A stretch of 64,000 nucleotides of DNA from Hymenobacter mellowenesis (GTDB lineage: Bacteria; Bacteroidota; Bacteroidia; Cytophagales; Hymenobacteraceae), in assembly GCF_030581005.1 (NCBI RefSeq), contig NZ_JAUQSX010000008.1, positions 62,001 through 126,000 of the forward strand, given 5' to 3'. The position numbers were made by a program, and so were the translations under genes. The notes under the pieces were generated by a model. The model ran no database searches and was not told the DNA's origin. It saw only the letters and a program-made list of their open reading frames with translations. Shown one piece after another: positions 53,201 through 62,400 of this stretch (the first letter of the stretch is position 1; each line of letters opens with the position of its first letter).

Positions 53201-54389
53201 GTGCGCCTCGGCGGCGCCCCTCACGCTGGTGGGGCAGCCCGGCGGCGGCACCTGGAGCGGGCCGGGCGTGACGGGCAGCGCGGCGGCGGGCTTTGTGTTC
53301 ACGCCCTCGGCGGCCCTGGTGGGCGTCAATACCCTGACCTACACGCTGGGCGGCAGCTGCTCCAGCAACCGCCTGGTGACGGTAACGAGCCCGCCGACGG
53401 TAGTTTTCAATCCCTTGCCGCAGGCTTCGTACTGCCTGCCGGCCTTTGGCGGCTCGCCGCTGCCGGCGGTGTCTCTCACGGGCACGCCGGCCGGCGGCAC
53501 ATTCAGCGGGCCGGGCGTGAGCGGCAGTTCGGGCACGGGCTTCGCCTTTTCGCCCACCCTGGTGGCCGGCACTTACCAACTGACTTACACGGTGGTGGCC
53601 AACGGCTGCACCGTGCAGGCCACGCAGGCGGTGACGCTGGTGAACGCGCCCGCTCCCACCCTGCCGGCTGATACCGTGCTCTGCCCGGGCAGCAGCCAGG
53701 CGTTCCGGCTGCGGGGCACGCCAGTGGGCGGCACCTTCAGCGGCACGGGCGTGACGGGCAACGTGGCCACGGGCTTTGTCTTCACGCCGCCGGCCAGCTT
53801 CCCCGGCGCCATCACCGTGACGTATAGCCTCGGCAATAGCGCCGGCTGCACGGGCAGCGCCACGCGACGCATTTCGGTGGCCGCGGTGCCGCAGCTGGCC
53901 CCCACCTGGACGCCGGTGGCTTGTACTGAAACCCGCCTCGCGCCCCTTACCCTGCGCTTTACTTTAGCTGGCTCGGGCATCCCGACGCCGCCCAACGTGG
54001 TGTGGGATTTTGGCGATGGCACGCAGTCGACTGAAGCCAGCCCGACGCACACCTACGCCGCGGTTGGCTCCTACCGCCCCACTCTGCGCGTGCGCTACAA
54101 CGCCGACCGGTGCGAAATCCAGACCGCCCTGCCCGTGGTGGAAGTGCTGGAACGCAAAATCCCCAACATCATCACACCCAACGGCGACACGCAGAACCAG
54201 TTCTTCCGCCTCGGCCCGGACTGCCCGCCGCGTCTGCAAATCTTCTCCCGCTGGGGCCAGCAGGTACTCGATGCCCCCGCCTACCGCGACGACTGGAAAG
54301 CCGAAGGCCAGCCCGATGGCGTGTATTACTACCTCCTCACCTACCCCGACGGCCACCGCCTCAAAGGCTGGGTGGAAGTGGTGCGATGA
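50292..54389 (+). CDS. giant DUF7948/SBBP-repeat surface protein, second tandem copy
   Basis: 1365 residues, starting at the ATG 50292 (a TTG precedes it). Signal peptide MTARLPFAAAALFLLNTAQAFGQ. Same architecture as the upstream gene: DUF7948 (HTLEFIENKGQWDG... EHRNYFLGG), SBBP repeats (WATYLGGTGADFPHSLVV, DAADNVYIATH) and a longer series of about five Ig-like repeats with GGxxSGPGV turns. A PKD domain (WDFGDGTQST) and the CHU_C ending (IPNIITPNGDTQNQFF... QPDGVYYYLLTY) complete it. The extra length is mainly additional Ig-like repeats. Probably a surface fibre or adhesin; type B sorting means it may be released or loosely attached. Confidence 0.88.
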   Translation: MTARLPFAAAALFLLNTAQAFGQAGEHAGPASHTLEFIENKGQWDGRSRYEAQLPGGRLFAETDGLTFSLLADGGPARHAHGAPAKAAAAPADSTVRGHALKLRFAGAAPATITAATPTTEHRNYFLGGDSRRWAHDVRSFRELRYAGLWPGVSARVYESADQRLEYDFVLAPGAQAGAIALRHDGADGLGLDAAGNLLVKTSVGTLTERAPQAWQADAAGRRQPVACRYVLTGSTVHFALGKYDATRPLTIDPVVVFSTYTGATADNWGFTATYDAQGNLYSGGIVFGQGYPTSLGAYRTLFSGLFDIGIIKYNTNVTGAAARVWATYLGGTGADFPHSLVVNSLGELLILGTTGSTGAAGSATAFPTTTGALQRTFAGGSSTAPFGFSYAPYNVPTGSDLIITRLNATGTALLGSTYLGGSGNDGLLPLDPNISPFDPSPQLAHNYGDPFRSDIQVDAADNVYIATHTTSTNFPMARGFNSTYRGGTSDGVVCKLNPGLTALTWGSYLGGTGSDGAFSIQIEPTSGDVYVAGGTLSPNFPTTAGAYRTTRPGDVDGFVTRIAANGTSILRSSFVGTDEYDQAFFLQLGTDGGVYLLGQTGGAFPVTPGLYNTRFGTQFIQKLDANLGQSLLSTVFGSTNAANIGFINIDPTAFLVDQCDRVYVCGWGGNENAQGYPYMAYNGTTVGMPTTPGAAQTTTDGSDFYLAQFSAGLTSLAYATYYGDTTPNSAGEHVDGGTSRFDPRGIVYQAVCSCFTANGFPIPPGANYYSTTNNSVSNTTFNVSCNNASFVLNFQPAIANAGSDQGVCATAGPLALVGSPAGGVWSGPGVTGSVTAGFVFTPSVALVGVQTLTYTVASTGACTTTGVRRVTVTTPPAVTFSPLPQATYCLPAPGAPPYALVPLTGSPAGGTFSGTGVTGSVAAGFSFSPNINPGTYPLTYSVNVNGCVATATQTVSIVSASNAGVAQTVCASAAPLTLVGQPGGGTWSGPGVTGSAAAGFVFTPSAALVGVNTLTYTLGGSCSSNRLVTVTSPPTVVFNPLPQASYCLPAFGGSPLPAVSLTGTPAGGTFSGPGVSGSSGTGFAFSPTLVAGTYQLTYTVVANGCTVQATQAVTLVNAPAPTLPADTVLCPGSSQAFRLRGTPVGGTFSGTGVTGNVATGFVFTPPASFPGAITVTYSLGNSAGCTGSATRRISVAAVPQLAPTWTPVACTETRLAPLTLRFTLAGSGIPTPPNVVWDFGDGTQSTEASPTHTYAAVGSYRPTLRVRYNADRCEIQTALPVVEVLERKIPNIITPNGDTQNQFFRLGPDCPPRLQIFSRWGQQVLDAPAYRDDWKAEGQPDGVYYYLLTYPDGHRLKGWVEVVR

Positions 54390-54413
54390 TGACGTCTGGA
54401 GCGCAGTGAGGCG

Positions 54414-54609
54414 CCTGTCATTGCGAGGCGGCGCAGAAGCAATCCGTTCTGTTCTCAGCGACTAGCCCAACAATGTGACAAAGCCTAATGAGAATCCCCG
54501 GTACTGCGCAGTGCCGGGGATTTTGCTTTCCTAACGAGGGCTTTGTCGCAGAAGGGCGTGGCTGGCTTTGACAGGATGGATTGCTTCGGCGCCGCCTCGC
54601 AATGACAGG
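54414..54609. repeat. REPIN-like inverted repeat, family D, with internal terminator
   Basis: 32-bp arms at 54414-54445 and 54578-54609 (core CATTGCGAGGCGGCGCAGA), one mismatch. The unusually long 132-nt interior contains a terminator hairpin AATCCCCGGTACT / AGTGCCGGGGATT (54493-54522) between convergent genes. Confidence 0.8.
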
Positions 54610-54612
54610 TCC

Positions 54613-55866
54613 TCAGTCCTCACCAAGCCGAAGCGTCAGGTCTTTCCAGTCGGGCAACAAATCGGCCCAGGTGGCGCCGATGGCGCGGCGGTAGTGAAAG
54701 AGCAAATAGCTGGCGCTGGCCGTGTAGGAAGCCGACATGCCCAGCGCCGCGCCCACCATGCCCAAGCGGGGCACCAGCAGCAGGCAGGTGGGCACCGTCA
54801 CGGCCAGGCCGAGCAGGGCGGCGCGGTTGTTCACCCCATAGCGGGCCGTGCCGCTGAAGTAGCTGCTGGCCTGCATGCCCACCCCATTGAGCAGAACGCC
54901 CGGCGCCAGCGCCAGAATCACGTTGTGCGCCGCCCCAAACTCGGGGCCGAAAATGACGGCCAGCCACGCCGTAGGCACGGCCGCCAGCACCAGCACCGCT
55001 CCGGCCGTGGCCAGCAGCGTGAGCCGGCTGCTGCGCAGGGCCGCATGGGCCTGGCCGTGTTTGTCGGCCGCATTCACCAGAGCCACATACTGAATGAGGG
55101 CCGTGCTGCGCGGAATCAGCCAGATGGCCTCGGCTAGCGCCACGCCCACGGAGAGGATACCCAATGTCTTATCACCAGATAAATAGGCTACCGCGTAGTA
55201 GCCAAAGCGGTAGTTGGCGAAGGTGAGCAGGTTGGAGAAATGGGCGCCCCGGCTGTGGCGCATCAGCTCGCGGGTGACCACCCGGCGCCGGGCGCGGCGG
55301 CTGGCCCAGGCATCGGGCAGGCGCAGCAGCAGCCCCGTGCTGATGAGCCATGGCACGCCATTGGCCAAGTAGTTGGCGTAGTAATAGGCATCGATGCTCA
55401 GCCAATGCGCCGCCGCGAAGGCCAGTGCCAGCGCTCCGGCCAGCAGCGCTGCCTGCACGGTGGTGAGGACGTTGTACGTTTGCTCGCGCTTGCGACCCAG
55501 CAGTAGAAACAGGTTGATGGACAGCAGGATTTGCACCAGCGTGACGGCCGCCAGGTGCAGCACGTATTCCAGCGAAACCGGCCGCAGCAAACCCACCACC
55601 CCGGCCCCCGCCCCGCTCACCAGCAGCGCCCAGGCGTAGGCTGGCGGCAGCAGGTGCCAAACGTTACGGCGCGGCACTAAGTATATCAGCGAGGAGCCGC
55701 CCAGCAGCCCGGCCAGCAGCACCAGCCCCGACATATCGGTATAAAACAAGCTGACCTGCCCGCGCCCGGCCGCCCCCAAATAACGCGCCGTGAGCCACAC
55801 CACCGCAAAGCTCAGCCCCGCCGTGAGGACGCGCGCCGCGAAGTGGTGAAGGATGCGTTTGAGCAT
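54613..55866 (-). CDS. polysaccharide flippase-like membrane protein (MOP/Wzx type)
   Basis: 417 residues with 10-12 predicted membrane helices. The ATG at 55866 (MLKRILHHFAARVLTAGLSF) is preferred; the longer frame runs into a repeat. Features of Wzx/MATE-like exporters: the N-terminal VLTAGLSFAVVWLTARYLGAAGRGQVSLFY, repeated amphipathic helices, and a final NNRAALLGLAVTVPTCLLLVPRLGMVGAALGMS. It would translocate lipid-linked sugar units across the inner membrane. It follows the GT4 gene on the same strand, so the two may belong to a glycan-export locus. Confidence 0.82.
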   Translation of the reverse strand: MLKRILHHFAARVLTAGLSFAVVWLTARYLGAAGRGQVSLFYTDMSGLVLLAGLLGGSSLIYLVPRRNVWHLLPPAYAWALLVSGAGAGVVGLLRPVSLEYVLHLAAVTLVQILLSINLFLLLGRKREQTYNVLTTVQAALLAGALALAFAAAHWLSIDAYYYANYLANGVPWLISTGLLLRLPDAWASRRARRRVVTRELMRHSRGAHFSNLLTFANYRFGYYAVAYLSGDKTLGILSVGVALAEAIWLIPRSTALIQYVALVNAADKHGQAHAALRSSRLTLLATAGAVLVLAAVPTAWLAVIFGPEFGAAHNVILALAPGVLLNGVGMQASSYFSGTARYGVNNRAALLGLAVTVPTCLLLVPRLGMVGAALGMSASYTASASYLLFHYRRAIGATWADLLPDWKDLTLRLGED

Positions 55867-55900
55867 AGGAAAGTGAATGGAGCAACGCAGACGGGCCAGC

Positions 55901-56056
55901 AAAAGAACGTCATGCGGAGCGCAGTCGAAGCATCTCGCTCGGTCCGTTCTGACGTAGTGCCTCACCCCCGGCCCCTCTCCAAAGGGAGAGGGGAGCCGGA
56001 TGATTGATTTAGTTGCGCGGCATAAATGCCTCGCCTGCGCTCAGCATGACGTTTTT
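55901..56056. repeat. family-A inverted repeat carrying a family-E unit in its loop
   Basis: Degenerate family-A arms at about 55901-55938 and 56016-56053 (AACGTCATGCGGAGCGC... / ...GCGCTCAGCATGACGTT). At 55960-55999 the loop holds a solo family-E unit with stem CCCCTCTCC / GGGAGAGGGG. The arms have diverged more than in other copies. Confidence 0.7.
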
Positions 56057-56070
56057 TTTACTTTCGTCCA

Positions 56071-57273
56071 TCACCCGCCCAGCACCCGCCGGTACAGCGC
56101 ACCGAACTGCTGCCCCACCGCCTCGTACCCAAACCGGGCAGTTACTGTAGCGACCATCGCGGCGGCATCGGGCCGGTCTGTTTCAGATTCAGATTTGGCC
56201 AACAACTGATGCAACGCGGCGGCCAGCGCCGCTTCGTCGCCGGCCGGTACCAACTGCCCATAGGGGCTGCCGTCGGGCACCAGCTCGGGCACGCCGCCTA
56301 CGCGGGTGGCCACCACGGCCAGGCCGCTGGCCTGCGCCTCAATGAGCACGCAGGGCAGGTTTTCGACGTTGGAAAACAGCACGAAGCCGGTGGCCTGCTG
56401 CATTTCAGCGGCCACCGCCGGGTGGTCCAGCTTGCCCAGAAACACCGCGGTGTCGTCGGCCAGCAAGCCGAGTTCAGCGGCTTGTTGGCGCACCAGGGCC
56501 TCGTCGGGGCCATAGCCGGCGATGCGCAGGCGCAGGCCCGGCCAGGCGGCCCGCAGCCCGGCTACGGCGCGCAACAGTCCGCATAGGTTCTTGGCCGCTT
56601 CGTTGAAGGCCGCCACGTGCAGCAGCGTGCGCCGGGGCCGGGCCGCCGCCGGGCTCGCCGGATGAAACAGCGCGGTATCGACCACGTTCGGAATCACCAC
56701 CGAAACGGGGTTGGTGGCCCCGAGGGCGGCCATGGCATCGCGCAGGTTGGCGCTCACGGTGTGCAGGGCCGCCGCCCGGCGCACCACCGCGCCCGTCAAC
56801 CAGCGCCGCAGCCGCGAGATGCCCGCCGCGCGCGGCGGCAGGTAACGCGTCCAGTGCTCGGTGATGATGAAGGGAATACCGCGCACCACCTTCAGCGCCC
56901 AGGCAAACAGGCCCGTGCGCAGCAGCACGTGTACGTGCACCAAATCGGGCGCCTGGCCGCCCCAATGCCGCCGCAGCCGCCGGTAACCGCGCCCCAGGCA
57001 CCAGAAATACAGCAGCAGCTTCAGCGGCTTATCAAGGAAAGCAAGGCCGGTAGGTGCGGCGCGGTAGTAGTAGCGCAGCGTGGGCCAGGGGCCGGCGAAG
57101 TCCTCTTCCGCATCAATCAAACCCGGCAGCGGGCCCCGCGCTACGGCGGCAAACAGCACCGCCACTTCCGCGCCGCTGTGCGCGGCAATGGCCGCCACGT
57201 GCCGGCACACGAAGTCGCCGTCCTGGTCGTCGTAGCGGTTGGGGTACCACTTGGGGAGGTGAAGGATTTTCAC
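56071..57273 (-). CDS. glycosyltransferase family 4
   Basis: GT-B fold retaining glycosyltransferase, about 400 residues from the GTG at 57273 (MKILHLPKWYPNRYDDQDGDFV). A TTG at 57294 directly after the HNH stop is an alternative. The C-terminal nucleotide-sugar domain has LLHVAAFNEAAKNLCGLL, LRIAGYGPDEALVRQ, VFLGKLDHPAVAAEMQ and SNVENLPCVLIEAQASGLAVVATRVGGVPELV, with the EX7E-like motif. The acceptor is unknown. It lies between the Septu-like pair and the flippase on one strand, with only 24 bp (or 3 bp) after the HNH gene. Confidence 0.9.
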   Translation of the reverse strand: MKILHLPKWYPNRYDDQDGDFVCRHVAAIAAHSGAEVAVLFAAVARGPLPGLIDAEEDFAGPWPTLRYYYRAAPTGLAFLDKPLKLLLYFWCLGRGYRRLRRHWGGQAPDLVHVHVLLRTGLFAWALKVVRGIPFIITEHWTRYLPPRAAGISRLRRWLTGAVVRRAAALHTVSANLRDAMAALGATNPVSVVIPNVVDTALFHPASPAAARPRRTLLHVAAFNEAAKNLCGLLRAVAGLRAAWPGLRLRIAGYGPDEALVRQQAAELGLLADDTAVFLGKLDHPAVAAEMQQATGFVLFSNVENLPCVLIEAQASGLAVVATRVGGVPELVPDGSPYGQLVPAGDEAALAAALHQLLAKSESETDRPDAAAMVATVTARFGYEAVGQQFGALYRRVLGG

Positions 57274-57297
57274 GGTTTGCGAACTTGATTCCAACCG

Positions 57298-58050
57298 TTA
57301 ATCCAGTAAGTCTGCGGGCACAAATTCTACCACTGCTGGCATTGCCCGCATCAATTGGGTAAAGGCTGTCTGCTTTGATAATAGGTCCCGAAGCTCCCGA
57401 CGGGCATTGGCTATTCGCTGGGCATCACCAGTCGCTTCAGCCCGTTGAAAACGAATGATGGCATGGAGCACCCGGTCATATTTTTCAGCGATTGTTACCC
57501 GCAGATGACGCGTATTCTGTTGTGATTCTTCATCGCCAGATTTGCCATTATGCAGCAGGTTCAGCAATTCAGCGGTATTGCAGGCGGGTTGGTCAGTTAA
57601 ATCATTCGCTTCAAAGCGCGGGTTCGTGCCATTTATGCCAACAGTCGCCAGTAGCCGAGCTGCCACGTCGTCGCGGCAAGGGTCGAGCAGGCCACCGGCG
57701 GGCCACTGCCGGGGACGCATCATGTTGGCCTTGTGAGCGGCCGGGAACAGGTTATTCCAGTCGTACTTAAGTGCTTCATTTTGGTTGACGGGCACAAAAT
57801 GGTCCACGTCCATTTCGTACGAGTCTCCGTGCCACTGTTCGGTGAGGTAGCATTTGCTGAAAAAGTGCGTATTGAAAGCCCGCAATACATCGGAGTTCCG
57901 GTAGCTCCCTGGCTTAGCTGGGCGAGGTACCACCTTGGGTTCGGGCGCGGCGGCGCAGGCGGCCGCATAAGCCGCGCAGTCGGCTACATACTGCTGCATT
58001 TCCGGCGTGTTCAGCGACGCCGGCACGGGCGGGCGTTGGTAGCTAATCAT
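57298..58050 (-). CDS. HNH endonuclease, PtuB-like partner of a Septu-like pair
   Basis: 250 residues. HNH-type core at about 66-113: KCYLTEQ, then MDVDHFVPVN with H84, WNNLFPAAHKAN with N100, and the final H106/N109 as metal or DNA contacts. This CxxxE...D-H-F-x-P...YDWNNL order is that of PtuB-like nucleases. N- and C-terminal parts are helical with no other domain. The ATG overlaps the ATPase stop by 4 bp (ATGA), so the two are translationally coupled. Role: cutting DNA or other nucleic acid on activation by the ATPase (known for Septu; inferred here). Confidence 0.78.
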   Translation of the reverse strand: MISYQRPPVPASLNTPEMQQYVADCAAYAAACAAAPEPKVVPRPAKPGSYRNSDVLRAFNTHFFSKCYLTEQWHGDSYEMDVDHFVPVNQNEALKYDWNNLFPAAHKANMMRPRQWPAGGLLDPCRDDVAARLLATVGINGTNPRFEANDLTDQPACNTAELLNLLHNGKSGDEESQQNTRHLRVTIAEKYDRVLHAIIRFQRAEATGDAQRIANARRELRDLLSKQTAFTQLMRAMPAVVEFVPADLLD

Positions 58051-59291
58051 GCGGCCTGCTCCCGCTGCAAGTGAAGCAGGTGGGCCTGCACATCGAGCCG
58101 CAACACCGGCGACATATAGCGTCCCTGTTCCTCCAGCAGCTTTTGCATCCGGGCCAGCGCCGCTGCCCGGTCGGGCATCTGCCCAATTTCGGCTACTTCC
58201 TCCAGAATCTTATCGGCCACGTTGGAATACTCATTTTCCAGCCCGAAATGCGTCTGCATCAGCTCCGAAAATGAGGAGCCGGCGGCGGTGTCGCCCAGCG
58301 CCTGACCGGTGCTCAGGTCAAACACCGTGGCATTTTTGATGCTGGAAGCTACGGCCGGCGAGTGCGTAGCCACAATGAACTGCAGGTTGGGAAACAGGTT
58401 CGTGAGCAGCGGCAGTATCTGGTACTGCATCTCCAGGTGCAGGTGGGTTTCCGGCTCGTCGATGAGCACGAAGCCGCAGGGGTCGTATGTGTAGTCGTTG
58501 GCTTGCTTGCGCAGGAGGTCCACGCGCATCAGCAGTTCCGTTAAGATGCTTAGAAACGCGGAGAAGCCGGCGGAAAGCTGATTGAACGTGAAGCGACGAC
58601 CATCAGAGAGACTTATGTAGAACTCAAATTTTTCTCGAATGAATTCTAACTTAGTTGCAGGGTCTTCAAATATTTTAGCAAGTGTATCTTCCAGTTTAGC
58701 AAAAAACAGTTCTTGTTGCTTAGCTCCCTCCCGTTTTCCATCCATTGCGTCAAAAACTTGGAAGACCTTCTTGTTTACTAAGTATTGCTTAAAAAACTCA
58801 GCAGGTGACTGACCGGCTTGAGGTTGCGCAATCTGTGCTTCTAGAGCATCTTCTCGGGCAACAGTAACGACCTCTTTTAATTGAATTTTTCGCGTTGCCT
58901 CAAATAAAGCAATTACAATTTGAGTATTGAATTTCAGAAAACCTGTATAAGAAGCGCCATTTACACTACTAAATATTGCTTTTATCTTATCTAATTTATC
59001 AATTGTTTTATGCCAAACATCAACTATAGATTGGGCACTATTCCCCGTAGCAACTGCTGCTCTCAATTGAGGGATGAGCGTTTCTGCTGTTTGGCCATTA
59101 GAAGCATCGTGGCGAATAACTTCGACGAATGCTTGTAATACCGTCGTCTTCCCCGACCCGTTCCGCCCCGTCAGCACTAGGTGTTTAAACTCCTGACCCG
59201 GCTCGAACACCGGCACGCGCAGGTTTTTCACGGCGTAGGCATCGTTGATGACCAGCTCTTGCAGATAGGGGAATTCCTGACGGGTAATCAT
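58047..59291 (-). CDS. AAA ATPase, PtuA-like, of a Septu-like defence pair
   Basis: 414 residues from the ATG at 59291 (MITRQEFPYLQELVINDAYAVKNLRV). Walker A GRNGSGKTT at 42-50, a signature-like NQLSAGFSAFLSI, Walker B FVLIDEPETHLHLE and the switch His in FIVATHSPAVASS. A central coiled-coil-like region of about 180 residues lies between. The 58600-59130 part is markedly AT-richer than neighbours, as in the ATPase at 6817, suggesting acquisition by transfer. The architecture and HNH neighbour match Septu (PtuA-PtuB). No reverse transcriptase, msr/msd or third gene is adjacent, so it is not a retron-linked form. Confidence 0.8.
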   Translation of the reverse strand: MITRQEFPYLQELVINDAYAVKNLRVPVFEPGQEFKHLVLTGRNGSGKTTVLQAFVEVIRHDASNGQTAETLIPQLRAAVATGNSAQSIVDVWHKTIDKLDKIKAIFSSVNGASYTGFLKFNTQIVIALFEATRKIQLKEVVTVAREDALEAQIAQPQAGQSPAEFFKQYLVNKKVFQVFDAMDGKREGAKQQELFFAKLEDTLAKIFEDPATKLEFIREKFEFYISLSDGRRFTFNQLSAGFSAFLSILTELLMRVDLLRKQANDYTYDPCGFVLIDEPETHLHLEMQYQILPLLTNLFPNLQFIVATHSPAVASSIKNATVFDLSTGQALGDTAAGSSFSELMQTHFGLENEYSNVADKILEEVAEIGQMPDRAAALARMQKLLEEQGRYMSPVLRLDVQAHLLHLQREQAA

Positions 59292-59355
59292 AGAAAATAG
59301 CGGTTTGGCAGCCTGACAAAGATAAACCCTGTTGTACCTGTATAGGCACAAGCAG

Positions 59356-59393
59356 TTCGGCCCCGGCCCCGCCATTGCGAAACCGGGGCCGAA
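59356..59393 (-). terminator. terminator downstream of the Oar-like receptor
   Basis: 11-bp stem TTCGGCCCCGG / CCGGGGCCGAA, 16-nt loop, 26 bp after the receptor stop on the minus strand. No long T-run. Confidence 0.6.
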
Positions 59394-59418
59394 GCCTTTA
59401 TGAGTTAGCCGACGGCTC

Positions 59419-62400
59419 TTAGAACGAGTAGCGCAGCCCCAGCTGGCCCTGCCAGCGCGAGGCCAGCTGGTCGATGGAGTAGGTGGCCGGGGTGCCGTAG
59501 GTGAAGGCCGGGCGGTTGTAGGTGGCGGCGTTGTAGCCGCTGGCCACGGTGCCGGCGCTGTTGATGTAGCCCACCTGGGTGAGGCCGGTGCCCAGCGTCG
59601 AGTTGAAGGTGTTGGGCACGAAGTACTGACGGCCCCAGCTGCTGTTCAGCAGGTTACCGAAGTTGATGATATCCAGCGAAATCTGCAGGGTGTGGCCCTT
59701 GGGCGCGATGCCGGCCTCGTTGGCGTCGAGGTTGCCGAGCTTCATGTCCAGCATCAGGCGGATGTCGGCCTGGTTGTTCCAGGGGGTGCGGCCGGCGTTG
59801 CGCTCGGTGTACTGGCCGCGGCGGGTGCTCAGGTAGCTGTCGTTGTCCACGAAGCTGTTGAAGGCGGCGTTTTTGGCGGCGTCGAGCAGGTAGGGGCTCT
59901 GGTCGTTCACACGGCTCACGATGGCGATGTCGTTGGCCGTGGCCGGGATGTAGGCCAGCTGCACGTTGTTCTGCTGGCCGTTGCCGAAGTTGTAGTTGGT
60001 GTAGGTCCAGGTGTAGGGCGAGCCGCTGGCGTAGGTCAGCACCGAGGTGAAGTAGCCGGTGAAGCGCTGGGCGAAGGTTTTGTGCAGGTTGATGGACGCC
60101 ACCACGCGGTGGCGCAGGTCGAAGTTGGAGAAGGCCAGGGCGGGGTCGTTCACGTTCAGGGCCGGGTTCAGCTCCCAGTTGCTCTGGGGCGAGTTGCGGA
60201 TGCCGTTGCTGATGTCGTAGCTCTTGCCGTAGGTATAAGCCACTGAGGCATCAATCAGGTTGTTGATGGTCTGGCCCACCGAGCCGGTGAGCTGGTAGCG
60301 GTAGCCTTTCTGGGTGTTGGTGAGGAAGAAGGCGTTCGACAAGTTAGTGTTTACGCGGTTGCTGCCGCCGGCCGGGGCCGAGTACACGGGGCTCTGCGTG
60401 GGGCCGTTGGCCAAGTAGGTCACGTTGTCGGTGAGGTTGATGTTCTCGAAACGCACGTCCTGCAAGGTCTTGGTGTAGAGGCCTTCCACTGAGAAGCGCG
60501 TGCCGGTTTTCAGCTTGAAGTCCAGGGCCAGCGACGAGCGCCACACCTTGGGCATCTTGAAGTTGTTGTCAATCAGGTTCACCTCCGTGGGGCCAGCCTT
60601 CAGGTTGGTGGCGTTGTAGTTGGCGGCGGGCAGCTGGGCGTAAATCAGGTTCGGGTCGGTATTCAGGTACACGGTTTTTACGCCGGTGTTGGTCGAAGCC
60701 TGGATGTTGTTGTAGTCCACCGAGTTGAAATTCACGCCGTTGTTGTAGTAAGCGTAGCCGAACCAGGCAAACGGCACCCGGCCGGTGAAGATGCCCGAGC
60801 CGCCGCGCACCACGAACGACTGGTCGCCGTTCACGTCGTAGTTGAAGCCCAGGCGAGGCGAAAACTGCACCTGGCCCAAGTAGTTGTTGTTCAGCTCGCT
60901 CCAAGCAGTGTGGGTGTAGGTCTGGTTCAGCGTTTTGGCGTCGTTCTGCGGGTTATTCACCAGGGCCGTGTTCAGGGTGGGCTTGGTGGGCAGCGAGGCG
61001 ATGTCGAAGCGGATGCCGGGTGTGATTTTCAGCTTGTCGGTCACGTTCCACTCGTCCTGCAGGTAGGCGCTGTAGAAGTTGATGTTGAAGGCCGCCGAGG
61101 GGTTGTTATAGTTGTAGGCGTAGGAGTTATCACCCTGCGTTCCATTGTTATACGTGCCCCGGATGCGGCTCGGCCGGTCGTTCAGGAAGTCGTTCACGTT
61201 ATTGTACTCGATGCGGCCGTTCCAGGAGTTGATGAAGCCGTAGTCGATGTGGTAGAACTCGTTGTGCGTGCCCAGCGTGAGGGCGTGCGAGCCCACGTAG
61301 TAGGTGAAGTTGTCGGTCAGCTCAAACGTCTTCTGGCGGGTGTTGAAGATGCTGGCCTCGCGGTCGGAACCGAGCAGAATCTGGTTCGAGCCAGCGTAGT
61401 AAGTGGCGGTGCCGGGCGTGCCCACGGTGGTGCCCACGCCGTTAATCTGCACGGCCGGGTAGAGGTTGCCCTGGCCACCGATGAGGTCGCGGTAGTCGTG
61501 AATGTTGGTGTAGCCCAAAATCAGGTTGTTCGAGAACTTGCTGCTGAAGTTGCTCTTCACTTCCAGCACCGTCGAGTTCTGCACGTTGTGCTGGGTGTAG
61601 TCCTGCGAGCCGAACTTGAACAGGCTGCCCGAACGCTCCAGGTTGGTGGCCTCCGATTTGATGAAGTTGTGGCGCAGCGCGATGCTGGTTTTCTCGTCGA
61701 GGTTCCAGTCGAGGCGGCCGAAAATCTTGTTGCTGTTCGCGTGGATGTTGTAGTCGCCGTACTCGCCCACATTGTAGCGGGCGGTGGTGGTGGCGGCCGT
61801 GCCGTCGGCGTTGCGCACCACGCCGCCGGCGCCGTTCGAGGTCACAGTATTGTAGTTGTTCAGCTTGTTGGTAATCTGCTGGGCCAGGTCCGTCGTCACC
61901 GGCGAGCCGGCCTGGCCGGCGCCGTAGAACTGCGGCTCCTGACGGCGAGCAATTTCGGCGTTGGTGAAGAAGAACAGCTTGTTCTTGATGATGGGCCCGC
62001 CGATGCGGAAGCCCGTCTGGTAGTCGTGGTACTCCGAGCCAATTTTGGTTTTGTCGCCATCAATGCTGCGGCCGGTCACGTTCTGGTTGCGGCCGTAGCC
62101 GTACACCGAGCCCGTGAACTCGTTGGTGCCCGAGCGGGTCACGGCATTCACCGAGCCGCCGGTGAAGTTGCCCAGTTTCACATCATACGGCGCTACCTGC
62201 GCCTGAATCTCTTGGATGGCATCGAGCGAAATGGGGTTGGCGCGGGCCGAGCCGCCGGGCAGGCCGCTGGTGCCGCTCTGGCCGCCCAGCGAGGGCGAGA
62301 AGCCGATGGCGTCGTTGTTCACGGCGCCATCCAAAGTCACGTTGTTGTAGCGGAACGAGCTGCCGGCGAAGGAGCCGTTCGAGTTGCGCGGGTCGAGGCG

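Noticed and set aside
57298..59291. Retron-type Septu system
   Set aside because: No reverse transcriptase or structured msr/msd RNA candidate is adjacent; only ATPase and HNH genes are seen.
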